Positions 8,105 through 17,007 are shown, numbered from the stretch's first letter. The stretch is DNA of 64,000 bases from Candidatus Acidianus copahuensis (GCF_000632495.1 NZ_JFZT01000035.1:4151-68150); one strand, 5' to 3'. Made by a program: numbers and translations. The notes: generated by a model not told the origin, from the sequence alone.

Positions 8105-9307
8105 TTAAACGTTTGGAATTCCATAATAAACAATATTTTTGAAGAATGAGTTTCTGCTTAAGACCTCAGATGATAACGCTATAATGAAAGCTAGTATCGC
8201 CATATCGGGAAATACTAGTGAAATTAGTAGGCCTACAATGTAAATGAAGTTAAGGTATCTAGACTTATACTGTGTATCAAGAACTTTCGATTTTCTATAA
8301 GCTGTGTAGATCTCTAGGATACTAAACACGATTCCAGGTATTGAGAAGATAAAGTTATGAAGGAATAGAAAGGCTAAAGGAGAGGATAGGGTGAATATTG
8401 TGCCTATGAAGGACGTTGGAGTATCAACGTTATACCATGAAGGCCTTGCCTTAAGCAGATAAACCATTAGAGAAGAGATAAAGGCCAAGGTTAGAAAGAA
8501 CATAGCGGGATAATATAGCGTTGAAAAGAAGAAATTACCTAGGAAGAAGAGCGAGGCTAACCCTCCAAAGAGAACTTCCCTACTTAACCATGAACTTTTA
8601 AGCCCTAAGGCAACTCTAAGTGACCTTTTTCCAACATTCGCATGTGATATTGAGGCAAGAAGAGTTATCCCTAAAATCAGAAAAGTGATGATCGAAAAAA
8701 ACGGTAGTCTAAACATAGAATATCCAAGGGCAAACTCTGAACCTATGGTGAACCCAACAAGAGGGAGAAATTTTTCTTCGCTTTTTACCTTTTTAGGATT
8801 TGCAACTATACTTTTCTCCTTTGGTAAGATCACCTTTAACCTAGGCTCAGTTATTTCTGGTGGTGCGAGGTAAGGTATAGAGGAGTCTTCTTGATCTATC
8901 CAACCAAATGCTAATGCGCCTGTAGGACAAGATTCTACACAGTAAGGCATTCCTTTACCTAAATTGTCCTTGCAGAAGTGACACTTGGTCATCACACCTT
9001 GACTATTAAACTTAAGAGCTTCATAAGGACAAGCCCAACTACAGTATCCACAACCTATACATTCTTCCTGTTCTATCCAGACCACTCCTTTCTCATCCTT
9101 TTTTATAGCGTTTGCTGGACAGACTTCCATACAGGCTGGTTTGTCACAATGGTTACACGAAATAGATAATGCAGTCTTATATCCATCCATCTCGAAGACG
9201 GGAAGCTTTCTCCAGTTTAATCCATAAGCTTTATTGCATGCCTCAACACATGCTCCACAGATTATACACTTGTCATGGTCAAAAATGAAACCTAGCTTCC
9301 TTTCCAT
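8105..9307 (-). CDS. Fused DmsB-DmsC-type iron-sulfur/membrane anchor protein
   Basis: About 400 residues from the ATG at 9307 (MERKLGFIFD); an earlier in-frame start adds 13 atypical residues. Residues 1-185 are a DmsB-like electron-transfer domain with four cysteine groups, CIICGACVEAC, CNHCDKPACMEVC, CIGCGYCSWAC and CHFCKDN...YCVESC, enough for four [4Fe-4S] clusters. Residues about 195-395 hold eight or so hydrophobic helices resembling the DmsC quinol-oxidising anchor. Normally these are separate subunits of a molybdopterin oxidoreductase (DMSO, sulfur or polysulfide reductase type). No molybdopterin catalytic subunit is adjacent. It probably passes electrons between the quinone pool and an unlinked oxidoreductase. 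It is divergent from the small gene at 9359. Confidence 0.8.
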   Translation of the reverse strand: MERKLGFIFDHDKCIICGACVEACNKAYGLNWRKLPVFEMDGYKTALSISCNHCDKPACMEVCPANAIKKDEKGVVWIEQEECIGCGYCSWACPYEALKFNSQGVMTKCHFCKDNLGKGMPYCVESCPTGALAFGWIDQEDSSIPYLAPPEITEPRLKVILPKEKSIVANPKKVKSEEKFLPLVGFTIGSEFALGYSMFRLPFFSIITFLILGITLLASISHANVGKRSLRVALGLKSSWLSREVLFGGLASLFFLGNFFFSTLYYPAMFFLTLAFISSLMVYLLKARPSWYNVDTPTSFIGTIFTLSSPLAFLFLHNFIFSIPGIVFSILEIYTAYRKSKVLDTQYKSRYLNFIYIVGLLISLVFPDMAILAFIIALSSEVLSRNSFFKNIVYYGIPNV

Positions 9308-9358
9308 GATATAAACTTTGTCACAATAAATAATAAGACTGTTCAACTATTGAATATT

Positions 9359-9595
9359 ATGGAAACAAGGTTTTATCGAGAAGCTCTTATAAGAAATGCA
9401 TTAGCAGAAGTTCTTTCTGGTAAGAGCGTTAAGGACGTTCTCGATTCAGGAAATAGGGAAAGGTTATGCTCTACCCCAAAAGAAGATCTAATCTCTTTCT
9501 GTGAGGAAACTATGGAGTTTATCTTAAACGAGAGAAGAGATGAAGAGAGATCTAAAAGAGTAGTTGAAGAGATAGAGGAGGAATGCAGAAAATGA
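9359..9595 (+). CDS. Small charged protein of unknown function
   Basis: A 78-residue acidic protein read from ATG 9359 (METRFYREALIRN); a TTG nine bases earlier is the alternative start. No family is recognised. It is predicted all-helical, with two cysteines in the middle (ERLCST, SFCEET) and one near the end (EEECRK). Its stop overlaps the ATG of the CitE-like gene (ATGA), and GAGGAGG near its own 3' end serves that start, so the two are co-translated. The tight coupling argues that it is a real gene and possibly a partner of the lyase. Confidence 0.6.
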   Translation: METRFYREALIRNALAEVLSGKSVKDVLDSGNRERLCSTPKEDLISFCEETMEFILNERRDEERSKRVVEEIEEECRK

Positions 9596-10401
9596 GAAGA
9601 TCGCAACTTTATGTCCCAGCAAATAACGAGAAAATGATAAAAAAGAGCTTAGAGATAAAAGCTGATACTATAATTTTTGATCTTGAAGACGCAGTACCGC
9701 CTGAAGAGAAAGGGAAGGCAAGAGAGATGCTAAAACAATTCATAAGCGAGTTGGACTGGGGAAAGGAAAAGGAACTCGCAGTAAGGGTAAATGAGATTAA
9801 TACAAAAGAGGGATTGAGGGATTTGATCCAAGTAGCTGAACTAGGGAAAATTAATACAATACTAATCCCAAAAGCTGAAGGAAATCTCTCATTCGTTCAC
9901 AAAGCGACGGGAAAGGAGATCATCCCAATAGTTGAAAGTGCTAAAGGCCTCTTCAAAATAGAGGACGTTCTTACATCTGAGGGAGTATCCGCTATAACTT
10001 ACGGAATCGCTGACCTCTCTCTCTCGTTGGAAGGAAAAGTAGATGAATATATCAAGAACGATTACGTCAGGACAAAGATTGTCGTCTCGGCAAAGGCTTA
10101 TAATGTGGAAGCGATAGATAGAGTCTACTTCGACTTACAGGATCCAGAAGGATTTAGGCAGGAGTGCCTGAAAGCTAAGAACTTGGGTTATAATGGAAAA
10201 CAGGCCATTCACCCTTCACAGGTTGAGATAGCAAATACTGTTTTCTCACCAACTGAGGAGGAAGTAGAATGGGCTAAAAGGGTTATTGAGGCATATGAAA
10301 AATCTATTAAAGAAGGAAGGGGGGCTATTCGAGTTGACGACAAGTTGGTAGATTATGTTCACTATAAGTTGGCTAAAAGAATTTTGTCAACTCCTCATTA
10401 G
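9592..10401 (+). CDS. HpcH/HpaI aldolase family, CitE-like acyl-CoA lyase
   Basis: A 269-residue TIM-barrel protein of the citrate lyase beta-subunit (CitE) branch. MRRSQLYVPANNEKMI and IIFDLEDAVPPEEK match the family's N-terminal substrate and phosphate region; the metal-binding acidic residues occur in LEDAV, IVESAKG and GIADLS. The C-terminal GKQAIHPSQVE is diagnostic. Members cleave malyl-CoA, citramalyl-CoA or related 3-hydroxyacyl-CoA thioesters, or hydrolyse them. The start at 9592 is set by ATGA overlap with the upstream small gene and a good Shine-Dalgarno. The 3' end overlaps the convergent molybdenum hydroxylase gene by 15 bp. The substrate cannot be told from sequence. Confidence 0.82.
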   Translation: MRRSQLYVPANNEKMIKKSLEIKADTIIFDLEDAVPPEEKGKAREMLKQFISELDWGKEKELAVRVNEINTKEGLRDLIQVAELGKINTILIPKAEGNLSFVHKATGKEIIPIVESAKGLFKIEDVLTSEGVSAITYGIADLSLSLEGKVDEYIKNDYVRTKIVVSAKAYNVEAIDRVYFDLQDPEGFRQECLKAKNLGYNGKQAIHPSQVEIANTVFSPTEEEVEWAKRVIEAYEKSIKEGRGAIRVDDKLVDYVHYKLAKRILSTPH

Positions 10402-12609
10402 TTTCAATACAAACTCTGGAGTTATTGGAACTTCAACTTCACTTATCCTTACTTTTAAAGCATCTTCCAAAGCGTTTACTATAGCGGCATATGGAACTGT
10501 AGCCCCTCCTTCTCCAACTCCTTTTGTTCCTAGAGGGGTAAATGGAGACGGTGTTATCATATGCTTTACATCTATTCTTGGAGCCTCTAACGAGGTTTGG
10601 ATTCCATAATCTCCTATTGATATCTGTTTGGGTACTCCTTCCTCGTTATAGTCAATTGATTCATATAGAGCAGAACCTATACCCATTACAGTTCCTCCAA
10701 TTAGCTGTCCATCAACTATAGCCGGGTTTATCATCTTACCGGCATCGCTTAAAACCACGTACTTTAAAATCCTAATAAAGCCAGTGTCCTCAACTCTAAT
10801 TACTACTCCATGAGCGTTTACTCCGTAAGTTGACGAAAAGTTCACTCTCCTATCCTTGTCAGCTACGTTTACATTTGGCGAATTTATTACTGCCGAGCTC
10901 TCAATCCCTATTTCATCCCCTATCAAGTATGACTTATTATATATCATGTTAGCGATCTCTTTAACAGAATATTCTCTTCCCTTAACTATTACCTTCCCAT
11001 CCTTGAAGTCAACTTCTGAAAGTTCAACGTTAAAGAGTTTTGAGGTTAATTCCCTTATCCTTTCAATTAACTTTTTAGTAGCAGCGTAAACAGCACTTAA
11101 TCCAACCACGGAAAACCTACTTCCATAAAATCCTGTTCCAGGTGGGCCATCGGTATCTCCTAAGATAACTCTAACGTCTCTCATTTCTATTCCTAACATA
11201 TAGGAAACTACTTGGGAGATTGATGTTTCATGCCCTGTTCCCATAGAGTTAGTACTCATTGTAACTGTAACATCTCCTCCACTGTCCATCTTCATATAAA
11301 CTCCTTCGTAATAAGGAGTTCTATCCTTTCCGACCAATGTTTGGAAGGCTAATGAGGAACCTGGCTCTAAGGCGAAGGCTATTCCTACTCCAATTCTTCC
11401 GTAAAATTTTTGCTGATATAATTCTGAGATTAATCTATGTAACGCTTCAGAGTAGTCCCCACTATCGTAAATTGCGCCAGTAATGGACTTAAAAGGAAAA
11501 GACTTGATAAAGTTCCTCTCCCTTATTTCCTCTTGAGTTAATCCAGTAGACCTAGCTACATCGTTTACCATGTTTTCCAAAACTAAAACTGCAGGAGGAA
11601 TCCCTAAGCCTCTATAAGGTCCGGTAGGAGGTTTATTTGTTAAAACTCCCTTTATCTTAAAGTGAAGGAACTTCAAGTCATAAGAACCCGATAGGTGATA
11701 AATTTGCCTCAAGATTGGAAGGGGTTGATATGTGTGAAGATATGATCCAAAGTCCTCAAGGAGTTCTACTTCCATTCCCAGCAAGTTCCCTTTATCATAG
11801 TACATCCTTGCCTTATACCTTCTGTCTGGACCTTGAACTCCAGCTATTAAATGTTCATATCTAGTCTCCACGTACTTAACTGGTCTTTCCTCCACAATAG
11901 ATGCTAAAGAGGCTAAGACCAAAGGTTTTAAGAAAATCTTCCCACCAAAGCCCCCTCCAGAGTCTGGGACAATTATTCTTATTCTACTTCTTGGAATGCT
12001 AAACACTATACTTAATGCAGTTCTAAAGACTTGAGGAACTTGAGTATTAGCGTAAAGAGTTAGGGAATTCTCGCCTGGAGAGTAATCTGCTATAACAGCG
12101 TTTGTCTCAATAGGCATCGCTGAAATTCTATTAACTCTAAAGTTTTTCTCTACAAAATTTCCTTTAGGTTCTCCTCCAAAATGAAATTCGTCCTCGTAAA
12201 CTAGATTTGTGCCAAGTTCAGGATGAATTGGTTCTGCTTTAATTGACTCTTCTGGATTTAGTATAGGACTCTCTGGCTCATAATCTACCTCCACTTTCTC
12301 GAGTTTGTCGTATGCCTCATATCTATCTTTTCCAGTGACAATAGCTAAAGGCTCTCCGAAGTAGTTCGCTTTGTCAACTGCTAAAGGGTATTCCTTTGGG
12401 GCTTTTGGAGCAAAGAAGTTGGGCATCGGGTTGACTTTAATGGTTTTAGCAGTGATCGCATCTGAGTATATGTTGAATCTTGCCCTAGCATAGTTTGACC
12501 TAACTACAGCCATGTATAGCATGTTAGGTAAAATAATATCATCTACGAATTTTCCTCTACCCGTTAATAATCTAGGGTCTTCTACTCTCTTTACTGGTTT
12601 GCCTATCAC
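10387..12609 (-). CDS. Xanthine dehydrogenase/aldehyde oxidase family, molybdenum-binding large subunit
   Basis: A 740-residue large subunit. The N-terminus IGKPVKRVEDPRLLTGRGKF is characteristic of CoxL-like hydroxylases. Molybdopterin contacts occur at GGGFGGKIF (about residue 220) and GTGHETSISQ, and the C-terminal GTKGVGEGGA carries the conserved catalytic glutamate. In Sulfolobales such enzymes include glyceraldehyde oxidoreductase of the branched Entner-Doudoroff pathway. They need a FAD subunit and a 2[2Fe-2S] subunit, neither of which is nearby, so partners must be encoded elsewhere. The stop of the upstream acyl-CoA dehydrogenase gene overlaps its start by 4 bp, indicating one operon. 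The aldehyde or heterocycle oxidised is unknown. Confidence 0.87.
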   Translation of the reverse strand: MIGKPVKRVEDPRLLTGRGKFVDDIILPNMLYMAVVRSNYARARFNIYSDAITAKTIKVNPMPNFFAPKAPKEYPLAVDKANYFGEPLAIVTGKDRYEAYDKLEKVEVDYEPESPILNPEESIKAEPIHPELGTNLVYEDEFHFGGEPKGNFVEKNFRVNRISAMPIETNAVIADYSPGENSLTLYANTQVPQVFRTALSIVFSIPRSRIRIIVPDSGGGFGGKIFLKPLVLASLASIVEERPVKYVETRYEHLIAGVQGPDRRYKARMYYDKGNLLGMEVELLEDFGSYLHTYQPLPILRQIYHLSGSYDLKFLHFKIKGVLTNKPPTGPYRGLGIPPAVLVLENMVNDVARSTGLTQEEIRERNFIKSFPFKSITGAIYDSGDYSEALHRLISELYQQKFYGRIGVGIAFALEPGSSLAFQTLVGKDRTPYYEGVYMKMDSGGDVTVTMSTNSMGTGHETSISQVVSYMLGIEMRDVRVILGDTDGPPGTGFYGSRFSVVGLSAVYAATKKLIERIRELTSKLFNVELSEVDFKDGKVIVKGREYSVKEIANMIYNKSYLIGDEIGIESSAVINSPNVNVADKDRRVNFSSTYGVNAHGVVIRVEDTGFIRILKYVVLSDAGKMINPAIVDGQLIGGTVMGIGSALYESIDYNEEGVPKQISIGDYGIQTSLEAPRIDVKHMITPSPFTPLGTKGVGEGGATVPYAAIVNALEDALKVRISEVEVPITPEFVLKLMRS

Positions 12610-13787
12610 ACTTTAAGCCCCATTATCCTAAAGGCCTGCCTTCCAGCAGTTATCCTTTGAATGTCATTAGTCCCCTCGTAAGTCTTCAATATTTGTACGT
12701 CTCGAAGTAGTCTTTCAACTCCAGCTGAACTTGAAACTCCATAACCTCCATGTATAGCTATTGCTCTTAACACTGATCTTTCAGCAGCTTCTGTAGCGTG
12801 AAATTTTGCTAGAGAAGCAGCAGCAATATATTCCTTTTCTTTCCCTTTCATGTATAGAGATCCGCTCCAATAAGTTAGCAACCTAGCTGTTTCAACGTCA
12901 GCCAATGTCTCAGCTATCTTAATTTGCACGTTCTGAAAGTTTGCTATAGGCTGATTGAAAGCGTTTCTCTGAGCACTATAAGAAAGACTTTTCTCCAAAG
13001 CTGCTTGGGCTATTCCTACTGCTTGTGAAGCGACAATAGTTCTAGCGTAATCAAACGACATTACGGCATATTTAAATCCTAATCCCTCTTCTCCTATAAC
13101 TCTATCCTGCGGTACCTCAGCGTCAAAGGAGATCTCCGTTGTATGAGAAGCCTTTAGACCTATTGTATCTATTCTTCCCTCAACTTTTACTTGACTCTTA
13201 TCCAATAAGAACATGGTTATTCCCTTCCATCTAGCGTCAGTTGACGGTGAAGTTCTAGCGGTGATGAGATAGTAGTCTGCAATATCACCGTTTGTTATGA
13301 ATATTTTCCTTCCAGTAACCCTGTACTTTTCACCTTCTTTTTTAGCTATGGATTTAATTCCAGCTACATCGGTTCCTGCAGACGGTTCTGTGTTGGCAAA
13401 GGCTGCAGTGGCCTCTCCTTTAGCTACCGGAGGTAAATATTCCTTTTTCAATTGTTCGGAGCCGAATTTTAGAAGAGCGTTTGTATACATCCAGTTAATT
13501 AAGAAGTATGTTGCCATTGATGTCCAAACCCTGCTCATTTCCTCTGATGCTATCAAAAGAGATATGTAATCTCCACCTTGCCCGCCAAAAGTTGTTGGAA
13601 CGTCAAGACCATAGAGTCCTATATCTCTTGCCTTTTCCTTTATCTCTTTAAAAACATCCCTTTCGCTCTCACCTTTCTCAACTAAAGGCGAGACTTCCCT
13701 CTCCATAAATTCCTTAACAGCATCTCTCACAACCTCGTGATCTTGAGTTAGTTCTATTTTGAAGTCTGGCAAAGAAAACGGATACAT
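12606..13787 (-). CDS. Acyl-CoA dehydrogenase
   Basis: A 393-residue flavoprotein with the three domains of the family. Recognisable parts are AFANTEPSAGTDVAGI (FAD/substrate loop), YRVTGRKIFITNGDIADYYLI (middle beta domain), FKYAVMSFDYARTIVASQAVGIA, and the C-terminal IHGGYGVSS...VQILKTYEGTNDIQR. In that last motif the glutamate of TYEGT is the usual catalytic base of short/medium-chain enzymes. It introduces the alpha-beta double bond in an acyl-CoA and passes electrons to ETF; the fixCX genes nearby could take these to quinone. It lies between the aminotransferase (4-bp gap) and the molybdenum hydroxylase (4-bp overlap) in one minus-strand operon. Confidence 0.9.
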   Translation of the reverse strand: MYPFSLPDFKIELTQDHEVVRDAVKEFMEREVSPLVEKGESERDVFKEIKEKARDIGLYGLDVPTTFGGQGGDYISLLIASEEMSRVWTSMATYFLINWMYTNALLKFGSEQLKKEYLPPVAKGEATAAFANTEPSAGTDVAGIKSIAKKEGEKYRVTGRKIFITNGDIADYYLITARTSPSTDARWKGITMFLLDKSQVKVEGRIDTIGLKASHTTEISFDAEVPQDRVIGEEGLGFKYAVMSFDYARTIVASQAVGIAQAALEKSLSYSAQRNAFNQPIANFQNVQIKIAETLADVETARLLTYWSGSLYMKGKEKEYIAAASLAKFHATEAAERSVLRAIAIHGGYGVSSSAGVERLLRDVQILKTYEGTNDIQRITAGRQAFRIMGLKV

Positions 13788-13791
13788 AATT

Positions 13792-15048
13792 TCACCTTAA
13801 CTTCTCTATTTCTTCCTTAATAATATTTGTAGCCTTCATTGCAATATCTTCTTCAATTACTAAGGGTGGTTCAACTCTTACTACTGATTCTCCTGCTCCT
13901 ATAGCCAAAACTCCTCTATTGAAGGATCCATCTAGGACTTTAGCCAGTCCCTCTTCATACGGTTTACCATCCTTTCTAAGTTCTGCACCTACGAGTAAAC
14001 CTTTTCCTCTAACCTCATAAAGGAAGGGAGAAAGGGCTGAAGACAATTCCTCAATGATTTTTTTACCTAAGTAACTCACGTGATCCAGAAGTTTTGGGAC
14101 TTCATCCAATACAACTTCAGATGCAGCTAAAGCTAATGGGTTACCTCCAAAAGTACTTGCATGAGAACCATATGGTAAATCCATAATTTCCTCTCTTCCT
14201 ACTACTGCTCCAAGAGGTAGGCCCCCACCTATAGCCTTAGCTAGCGTAACTATATCTGGTACTACATTAAAGTGTTCAAATGCAAACATTTTCCCTGTTC
14301 TTCCTATACCTGTCTGCACTTCATCCATAATCATGAGGATGCCGTTCTTTGACGTTATTGACCTTAACTGAGAGAAGAAGTCGTCGGGAGGGACTATTAC
14401 TCCTCCCTCTCCTTGAATTGGTTCCATAATAAAAGCTGCTATCTCAGATGGGTCTACAATTTTTTTGAACAGCCAGTCTTCTATATAGGAAATTATTTCG
14501 GAAGCACAGTCTTCCCTGCAAAGAGGGTTTCTAGGATCTGGATAAGGTATTAGGAATGTAGAAGGAAGAAGAGGAGAGAACCCAGATCTCTGGACAGCCT
14601 TACTTGACGTAAAGGCTAGGGAACCAAGAGTCCTTCCATGAAAGGAATTAACAAACCCTATAACGTATTCCTTTTTTGTATGATGTCTAGCTATCTTTAT
14701 TGCAGCCTCAACGCTTTCTGTACCGCTATTAGTGTAGAAGACTTTTCCTTTAAATGGAAAAAAGGAGAGAAGCCTTCTAGCTACAGAAATAGCTTTTTCA
14801 TAGTAAAAATCGGTTAAGCTATAGTGGAAAAACTTTCTAGCCTGCTCCTCTACAGCCTTTACAATTTTTTCATTAGAATGACCTAGAGCAACCACACCTA
14901 TTCCAGCGTTCATATCTATGTATTCTTTTCCTTCAATATCGTAAATGAGGGAACCCTTTCCGTGATCAATCACTACAGGATACCATCTCTTAAAGGATTG
15001 CATTAGCATCTTTTTATCTTCCTCTATTATTTCGTTTGAGGAAACCAT
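13792..15048 (-). CDS. Class III aminotransferase (4-aminobutyrate/ornithine type)
   Basis: A 418-residue PLP enzyme. YTNSGTESVEAAIKIARHHT (phosphate-binding), FIMEPIQGEGGVIVPP, ILMIMDEVQTGIGRTGKMFA (the DEVQ aspartate that holds the PLP pyridine) and LAKAIGGGLPLGAVVG (Schiff-base lysine) are all present, followed by STFGGNPLA. Family members move amino groups from 4-aminobutyrate, 5-aminovalerate, ornithine or beta-alanine to 2-oxoglutarate. It opens the operon with acyl-CoA dehydrogenase and the aldehyde oxidoreductase large subunit. That grouping suggests omega-amino acid degradation through a semialdehyde, but the order of reactions is inference. Confidence 0.87.
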   Translation of the reverse strand: MVSSNEIIEEDKKMLMQSFKRWYPVVIDHGKGSLIYDIEGKEYIDMNAGIGVVALGHSNEKIVKAVEEQARKFFHYSLTDFYYEKAISVARRLLSFFPFKGKVFYTNSGTESVEAAIKIARHHTKKEYVIGFVNSFHGRTLGSLAFTSSKAVQRSGFSPLLPSTFLIPYPDPRNPLCREDCASEIISYIEDWLFKKIVDPSEIAAFIMEPIQGEGGVIVPPDDFFSQLRSITSKNGILMIMDEVQTGIGRTGKMFAFEHFNVVPDIVTLAKAIGGGLPLGAVVGREEIMDLPYGSHASTFGGNPLALAASEVVLDEVPKLLDHVSYLGKKIIEELSSALSPFLYEVRGKGLLVGAELRKDGKPYEEGLAKVLDGSFNRGVLAIGAGESVVRVEPPLVIEEDIAMKATNIIKEEIEKLR

Positions 15049-15441
15049 AATTATAGATAGTTTGTTGATTTATAAAACTGAACTAATGCGTTTTGTAAAC
15101 GTAATCTTCTTATCTTAGTGAACTTCCTTTTTGAGAAGAGTTCTTTATTATGTCAGTCTTTGCCAGCAGTTTCACTTAAACCTTATTTACAAGCAATTTA
15201 ATTCTTATTATCTATATATCAAAGCTAATAACACTATATCAGTTCATCCCTCTTCTAAGGGAGATTTTCGATGCGTTTTTCTAAATCTCCTCAAAAGAAT
15301 TGATGTTTTCAGCTCAGAATACTTTGTATTTTTGTATTATCTGGCATGCCATTTGGTAAAGGATTAAAGAAGTAAATAAAGACTTGTTTTACAACACAAT
15401 AACTAGGATAAGATTATAATGTTAAAATGTGAGTATAAGCT
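15049..15441. other. Divergent promoter region
   Basis: This 393-bp gap separates the aminotransferase operon (minus) from fixCX (plus). A 78-codon ORF on the plus strand (15131-15367) has biased, low-information composition and no family resemblance, so I treat it as non-coding. AT-rich boxes near 15410-15425 (AGATTATAATG) fit a promoter for fixC. Confidence 0.5.
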
Positions 15442-16641
15442 ATGAGTTTTGACGCAGACGTTGTAGTGGTAGGAGGAGGATTAGCTGGGATCTCCGCTGC
15501 GATAACTGCAACTAGAGAAGGTTTATCTGTAATAGTCTTGGAGAGAGGAGATTATTCGGGTTCAAAAAATGTTGCTGGTGGTAGAATGTATATACACGCT
15601 TTAAAGGATTTAGTTGACATAAGCGATGCACCGCTTGAGCGCAAAGTTGAAAGGGAAATTTATGAGGTTTACTGCGGTAATGGTAGAAAGATCTCCTTTT
15701 CATATGAGGATAAAAACAGAGTAGATAGTTACACTGTACTTAGAGCGAAATTTGATCAATGGTTTGCTAAAAAGGCTGAGGAAGAAGGCGTTTTGTTTTC
15801 TTACTCCACCTTAGTAAGCAATGCCAGAAGGGAAAAGGGGGGAATAACGCTTGAGACTAATAGAGGGGAGGTTAGGGCTCCTTTAGTCATAGAGGCAGAC
15901 GGGGTTACTGCAGGAATTTCTAGGTATTTAGGATTAAGGAATCTTAAGCCTTCCATGTTAATGTTAGGAGTTAAGGAAGTTATAGGTACCGCTTGGGATG
16001 AAGGAGTAGCCAGGACAATAATTGGATTTGAAGGACTAAAAGGTGGAGGTTTTGTATATTCCAATAGGGATACACTATCTATAGGGTTAACAGTAAAAGT
16101 TGACTCACTACAAGGGTCTGAAGTAAAGGCTCAAGACATTGTAGAGAAGTTTAGGGAAATGATTGGAATTGAAGGGCCAATATTAGAATACTCAGCCCAT
16201 TTAATTCCGTACTATGGATACGCAAATTTGCCTCAGCTCAATGCTGAGAACCTAATTGTAACTGGTGATGCGGCTGGTTTCTTGATAAATGACGGGTTTA
16301 CAATAAGGGGCATGGACTTGGCAATAGAGTCAGGAAAAGTTGCTGGAAAGGCAGCTAAGTTGATCAAAGATGAAAATTACGCTGACACTTCGATCTACGT
16401 GAAGATGCTTGAGGAAAGCTTTGTAATGAGGGATATGAAAAAGGCGTGGAAAAGCTTCTCCTTATTGGGAGAAAAGAGGATTTTTAGCGATTACCCAAAA
16501 GTTCTATGTGAAGTTCTAGGAGATATGTTTTTAGTCAATGGAGAAAGGAGAACTCTAAGAGAAGAATTGATGGAAAAGATTAAAGAGGAAAATCTAAACT
16601 TAACTCAGATGGTTCTTGACTTGGTGAGGTTCATTGGTTGA
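15442..16641 (+). CDS. fixC: FixC-like FAD-dependent electron transfer flavoprotein-quinone oxidoreductase
   Basis: A 399-residue flavoprotein of the geranylgeranyl reductase/FixC group. The dinucleotide motif VVVGGGLAGISAA is followed at about residue 35 by the end-of-strand glutamate VLERG, and VTGDAAGFLINDGFTIRGMDLA is the second FAD contact shared by FixC and ETF-QO. It accepts electrons from ETF (FixAB) and, with FixX, delivers them to quinone at the membrane. FixX follows with an 8-bp overlap. No FixAB genes are in the window. A digeranylgeranylglycerophospholipid reductase is an alternative for this fold, but the FixX partner makes FixC more likely. Confidence 0.85.
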   Translation: MSFDADVVVVGGGLAGISAAITATREGLSVIVLERGDYSGSKNVAGGRMYIHALKDLVDISDAPLERKVEREIYEVYCGNGRKISFSYEDKNRVDSYTVLRAKFDQWFAKKAEEEGVLFSYSTLVSNARREKGGITLETNRGEVRAPLVIEADGVTAGISRYLGLRNLKPSMLMLGVKEVIGTAWDEGVARTIIGFEGLKGGGFVYSNRDTLSIGLTVKVDSLQGSEVKAQDIVEKFREMIGIEGPILEYSAHLIPYYGYANLPQLNAENLIVTGDAAGFLINDGFTIRGMDLAIESGKVAGKAAKLIKDENYADTSIYVKMLEESFVMRDMKKAWKSFSLLGEKRIFSDYPKVLCEVLGDMFLVNGERRTLREELMEKIKEENLNLTQMVLDLVRFIG

Positions 16642-16903
16642 TTTAATTAAGAGACTGTCTCTAAACAAGTATACCGTTGATAAGGAATCACATATTCAAG
16701 TTAATACACAGATATGCAAAACTTGTAAAGATAAGCCATGTGTAAAAGTATGTCCAGCTGGTACATATGAACCAGATGAGAAGGATGGTCTAATAGTACA
16801 TTATGAAAGATGCCTTGAATGCGGAGCTGCTCTTGTTGCGTGCCCTTATGGAGCTTTAAAGTTTAGATTCCCTTATGGTGGAATAAGCTATAGGTACGGG
16901 TAA
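16634..16903 (+). CDS. fixX: FixX-like ferredoxin
   Basis: An 89-residue iron-sulfur protein starting at TTG inside the end of fixC. It has CKTCKDKPCVKVCPAG and CLECGAALVACPYG, the two half-motifs of the FixX/ETF-QO ferredoxin domain, which binds one [4Fe-4S] cluster. The pattern VCPAGTYEP...GLIVHYERCLECG is closely FixX-like. It is the electron relay of the FixC dehydrogenase. The overlap means it is translated together with fixC. Confidence 0.9.
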   Translation: MVDLIKRLSLNKYTVDKESHIQVNTQICKTCKDKPCVKVCPAGTYEPDEKDGLIVHYERCLECGAALVACPYGALKFRFPYGGISYRYG

Positions 16904-16920
16904 CTGTTCCATCTTTACTA

Positions 16921-16978
16921 GATATCAGAGCTCCAGATATCAAATCATCGATCAATGCTCAGCTCGATCATCATTAGA
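16921..16978 (-). ncRNA. Candidate C/D-box guide sRNA
   Basis: Read on the minus strand from about 16978 to 16921, the short gap between fixX and mtnA has the order expected for an archaeal C/D sRNA: C box ATGATGA (16968-16974), a 12-nt spacer, a weak D' box TTGA, 3 nt, a weak C' box ATGATTT, a 13-nt spacer, and D box CTGA (16925-16928). A TATAAAGG box on the same strand (16997-17004) lies about 26 bp before the predicted 5' end. The D' and C' boxes are not canonical and guide targets were not identified. Confidence 0.4.
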
Positions 16979-16986
16979 AATATAAA
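16978..16986 (+). promoter_or_regulatory. TATA box of mtnA
   Basis: AAATATAAA centred about 26 bp before the mtnA ATG, the spacing expected for a leaderless archaeal transcript. It abuts the predicted 5' end of the opposite-strand sRNA candidate. Confidence 0.5.
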
Positions 16987-17007
16987 CGAATCCTCGCCTT
17001 TATATTC

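Noticed and set aside
15131..15367. 78-codon ORF in the divergent promoter region
   Set aside because: No ribosome-binding site, no family motif, and composition like AT-rich non-coding DNA.
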